A DNA stretch of 8,193 nt from Spirochaetota bacterium. GTDB lineage: Bacteria > Spirochaetota > Spirochaetia > DSM-27196 > PWMO01. Under the pieces are notes generated by a model. That model had not been told where the DNA came from, did no database searches, and saw only the letters and a program-made list of their open reading frames with translations. The stretch is taken from assembly GCA_009908925.1 (NCBI GenBank), contig JAAAOH010000029.1, positions 1 to 8,193 on the forward strand, given 5' to 3'. The position numbers were made by a program, and so were the translations under genes. Below are positions 6,240 to 8,193 of the stretch, piece by piece; the first letter of the stretch is position 1; each line of letters starts with the position of its first letter.

Positions 6240-7327
6240 CCGCGCCCCTCCACGACATCATCGATCATGTCTGCGATTCTATCCGCTGCACCCGCTGCGT
6301 CAAACCCCGCCGCCGCAGCCCCCATCCGCCGACGCCCGCCGGCGTCGTCCAGCAGCCGGAGGACCTCCTCCCGCAACCGTTGGGGCGTCGCCTCAGCGTC
6401 GGCCAGTACCACGGCGGCGCCACGGTCGGCGAAGATACGCGCGTTTCGCAGCTGGTCGCCACGCGAGCCCGAGCGGGGCAACGGGATGAGCACGGCCGGC
6501 TTCCCCGCGAGCGAAAGCTCCCAGAGCGTCCCCGCGCCGGCGCGACATACCACGAGATCCGCGGCGGCGAGCAGATCAGCGTACTCGGTCCCGATGAAGC
6601 TTGCTGAGGCGTACCCCTCACCGTTCGCACGCGGCGCCGGATGCTCGCCGCGCTGGTGCACGACCGCGCAGAAACCGAGGAGGTCGTCGAGCACCTCGGC
6701 GAGAAGCCCGTTGATCTGTGCGGAGCCGAGGCTACCGCCCACCACGAACACCAGCGGCCGATCCGCCGGGAGATCGAAGGCACGGCGGGCGGCCTCCGGG
6801 CGGCCGGACCGCAGGTCGCCGCGCACGGGATTCCCGACGGTTATGCAGCGGGGACGGAGGCCGGCCGGAAGATAGTCGGCGGTGGAGTCGTGTGAAAGAA
6901 GCACCCGCTCGACGAGCCGGGCGTTGAGCCTCGTGGCGAGCCCGGGGTCGGAATCGGACTCGTGTGTCGCCGCCGGGATGCCGAGCACGCGGGCCGCGGC
7001 AACGACCGGGACGGTGACGTAGCCACCTTTCGAGAAGACGAAGGCGGGCTTCAGGGCGAGCAGGCGGAGCACCGCCGCCATGAAACCCGCGCCCACCTTC
7101 GCAATGTCGATGAGATTTCTGAACGAGAAGTAGCGGCGGAGTTTCCCGGCCGGGATGCCGTAGAACCGGATACCACGGTCGGCGACGAGACGACGCTCCA
7201 TGCCCGAGGTGGAGCCGATCCACACGATGTCGTAGTCCCCACGCTCGCGAAGCGCGTCGGCGACCGCAAGTCCGGGAAAGACGTGGCCGGCGGTTCCTCC
7301 GCCGGTAAAAACGACTGGCTTATGCAT
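6227..7327 (-). CDS. murG: UDP-GlcNAc:undecaprenyl-PP-MurNAc-pentapeptide GlcNAc transferase (MurG)
   Basis: MurG adds GlcNAc to lipid I to make lipid II on the cytoplasmic face of the inner membrane, the last intracellular step of peptidoglycan synthesis. The 366-residue length is normal. It is a GT-B glycosyltransferase of family GT28. The N-terminal acceptor domain has the GGGTAGH loop at 9-15, SKGGYVTVP (99-107) and HESD at 122-125. NPVR lies at 166-169 between the domains. The C-terminal donor domain has the second glycine loop GGSLGSAQIN at 197-206 and the UDP-GlcNAc site CRAGAGTLWELSLAGKP at 261-277 with the ribose-binding E270. The D291-Q292 and N295 positions follow. The HESD form resembles Gram-positive and spirochaete MurG rather than the E. 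coli HEQN form. The ATG at 7327 has AAGGGC just upstream. It is the first gene of the operon and is not in a division/cell-wall cluster here. Confidence 0.96.
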   Translation of the reverse strand: MHKPVVFTGGGTAGHVFPGLAVADALRERGDYDIVWIGSTSGMERRLVADRGIRFYGIPAGKLRRYFSFRNLIDIAKVGAGFMAAVLRLLALKPAFVFSKGGYVTVPVVAAARVLGIPAATHESDSDPGLATRLNARLVERVLLSHDSTADYLPAGLRPRCITVGNPVRGDLRSGRPEAARRAFDLPADRPLVFVVGGSLGSAQINGLLAEVLDDLLGFCAVVHQRGEHPAPRANGEGYASASFIGTEYADLLAAADLVVCRAGAGTLWELSLAGKPAVLIPLPRSGSRGDQLRNARIFADRGAAVVLADAEATPQRLREEVLRLLDDAGGRRRMGAAAAGFDAAGAADRIADMIDDVVEGRGWTS

Positions 7328-7334
7328 GCTGCCC

Positions 7335-7363
7335 TTGAATTGCGGAGTGTTCTGAGGTAGAAG
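7335..7363 (+). promoter_or_regulatory. Weak candidate promoter for the secreted protein gene
   Basis: TTGAAT (7335-7340) and TAGAAG (7358-7363) have 17-bp spacing and four of six matches each. If used, the transcript would start within a few bases of the ATG at 7372 and exclude the only Shine-Dalgarno-like GAGGT (7354-7358), so a promoter further upstream within murG is equally possible. Confidence 0.25.
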
Positions 7364-7393
7364 ACAGTACCATGAGATTCACCCCGAATTCAA
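7364..7393 (-). promoter_or_regulatory. Candidate extended -10 promoter for the murG operon
   Basis: On the minus strand TTGAAT (7388-7393) and TACTGT (7364-7369) are 18 bp apart. The -10 is preceded by TGG, an extended -10 element, which would compensate for the weak hexamer. The start would be near 7357, giving a leader of about 30 nt before the murG ATG. The -35 lies inside the first codons of the divergent gene. Confidence 0.4.
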
Positions 7394-8193
7394 TCTTCGG
7401 TCGGCTCTCGGCCTCAGCCCTTATACTGCTACTGGTATTGTTGCCGGCATTGTTCGTGCCCGTGTCCGCCTCCGCCCAGTCGCCCGGCGGGACGGCTCGC
7501 CCGCCGGCACGCGAGCTCGTATCCCATTTCTCGCGGGACAGCTACCGCGAACTCATCGCGGAGGGAAGCCTCAAGCACTTCTTTACCGACAGCGTGAACC
7601 TCGCGCTTGCACCACAGGTTCCCGGCCTGGAGAACACCCGCACTGCCCTGGAGGAAATGGAGCCCAAGATCGGCGTCGAGGCATTGTTCCTGCTGCGCGA
7701 TCGTCTGGCGGGAGACAGCGAAATGGAGCGAGACCTGGCTCTCTACAATATCTTCCGTTCGGTGAGTACGATGGAGGGGATCGAGTACTACTCCGCGAGT
7801 CGCGAGCGCATGCGCATCTTCTACGAGGAATCCTATGCGGTGGCCGATCCGGACAGTCGCGAGCCCCTGCCCGACCCCACGGTTTCACAGATCCCCCGCC
7901 GCGACCGGATCCACGTATACCAGCGTGACTCGAGCTTCGGACGCAACGTCTACACGGTCGAGTATGTGCGCCGAGAAGACGCGTACCTCATGAGCATGAC
8001 CAATCTCACGCGGATGTACTACGGGATATTTCCGGTGGTTGCTCCCGAGAACCTCGAGATACACCTGACCGTGGTGGAAACGGAGGAAGGGTACCTGTTC
8101 TACGGCGCCTGCGGTGTGAACGTGATCAGTCTCTTCGGCCTCGAGGACCGGGCGAAGGACAGCTTCTACAATCGCATCGAGGCCCTGTATCGC
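7372..8193 (+). CDS. Secreted protein resembling spirochaete DUF6675 family (partial, C-terminus beyond right edge)
   Basis: 274 codons are open from the ATG to the right edge with no stop. Residues 1-35 are a clear Sec signal peptide: R2 and R11, a hydrophobic core at about 14-31 and the cleavage site ASA before Q36. There is no lipobox cysteine, so the mature protein should be soluble in the periplasm or exported. No transmembrane segment or catalytic motif is recognisable after it. The mature part is rich in acidic and aromatic residues. Conserved-looking blocks include YNIFRSVSTMEGIEYYSASR (about 124-143) and an FGRNVYTVEY stretch. From memory these resemble DUF6675 proteins of Treponema and Spirochaeta, whose function is unknown. 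The length seen suggests that only the extreme C-terminus is missing. An in-frame TGA at 7336-7338, with no other start codon after it, fixes the ATG. The nearest Shine-Dalgarno-like GAGGT is 13 nt away, which is long. Confidence 0.75.
   Translation, partial: MRFTPNSIFGRLSASALILLLVLLPALFVPVSASAQSPGGTARPPARELVSHFSRDSYRELIAEGSLKHFFTDSVNLALAPQVPGLENTRTALEEMEPKIGVEALFLLRDRLAGDSEMERDLALYNIFRSVSTMEGIEYYSASRERMRIFYEESYAVADPDSREPLPDPTVSQIPRRDRIHVYQRDSSFGRNVYTVEYVRREDAYLMSMTNLTRMYYGIFPVVAPENLEIHLTVVETEEGYLFYGACGVNVISLFGLEDRAKDSFYNRIEALYR

Noticed and set aside
1..8193. tRNA, rRNA, CRISPR arrays, insertion sequences, attachment sites, prophage or defence genes
   Set aside because: I saw no repeat-spacer pattern, terminal inverted repeats, transposase or integrase motifs, or cloverleaf-like segments. 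The genes are core chromosomal types with uniform composition.

Overview
This GC-rich window most likely comes from the chromosome of a spirochaete, probably a free-living Spirochaeta-like lineage. No rRNA or other phylogenetic marker is present. The inference rests on gene order and on the secreted protein at the right edge. The minus-strand order murG - cvpA - DNA polymerase III delta' - soluble NtrB-type histidine kinase - NtrC-type regulator matches, from memory, the Borrelia locus that carries hk2/rrp2 beside murG. It also fits the atoS/atoC neighbourhood near murG in Treponema. Close to the whole window is coding. I see no tRNA, rRNA, CRISPR array, insertion sequence or prophage gene.

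Layout. (1) Bases 1-1271, minus strand: the N-terminal 423 codons of a DinG/XPD-type iron-sulfur helicase, cut by the left edge. It carries an unusual N-terminal RadC-like JAB/JAMM domain. (2) Bases 1272-1420: a divergent intergenic region with two good sigma70-type promoters, one for each direction. (3) Bases 1421-1891, plus strand: a small protein with a C-terminal J domain. (4) Bases 1892-1942: a short convergent gap with two overlapping GC-rich hairpins. (5) Bases 1943-7327, minus strand: a five-gene operon transcribed murG, cvpA, holB, histidine kinase, response regulator. Neighbouring genes overlap at every junction (13, 8, 17 and 4 bp), so translational coupling is likely throughout. 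(6) Bases 7328-7371: a 44-bp divergent gap with weak promoter candidates. (7) Bases 7372-8193, plus strand: a secreted protein resembling spirochaete DUF6675 proteins, open at the right edge.

How the genes work together. The operon joins lipid II synthesis (MurG), a small membrane protein (CvpA), the replication clamp loader (delta') and a sigma54-dependent two-component system. The kinase has no membrane segment, so it should sense a cytoplasmic signal. The regulator keeps every residue needed for phosphorylation, ATP hydrolysis and sigma54 contact. The linkage hints that the pair may respond to growth or envelope status, but the sequence does not show its targets.

Most notable are the JAB-helicase fusion, the roughly 100-residue insertion in delta', and the fully overlapping operon that appears to be the counterpart of the Borrelia Hk2-Rrp2 locus.
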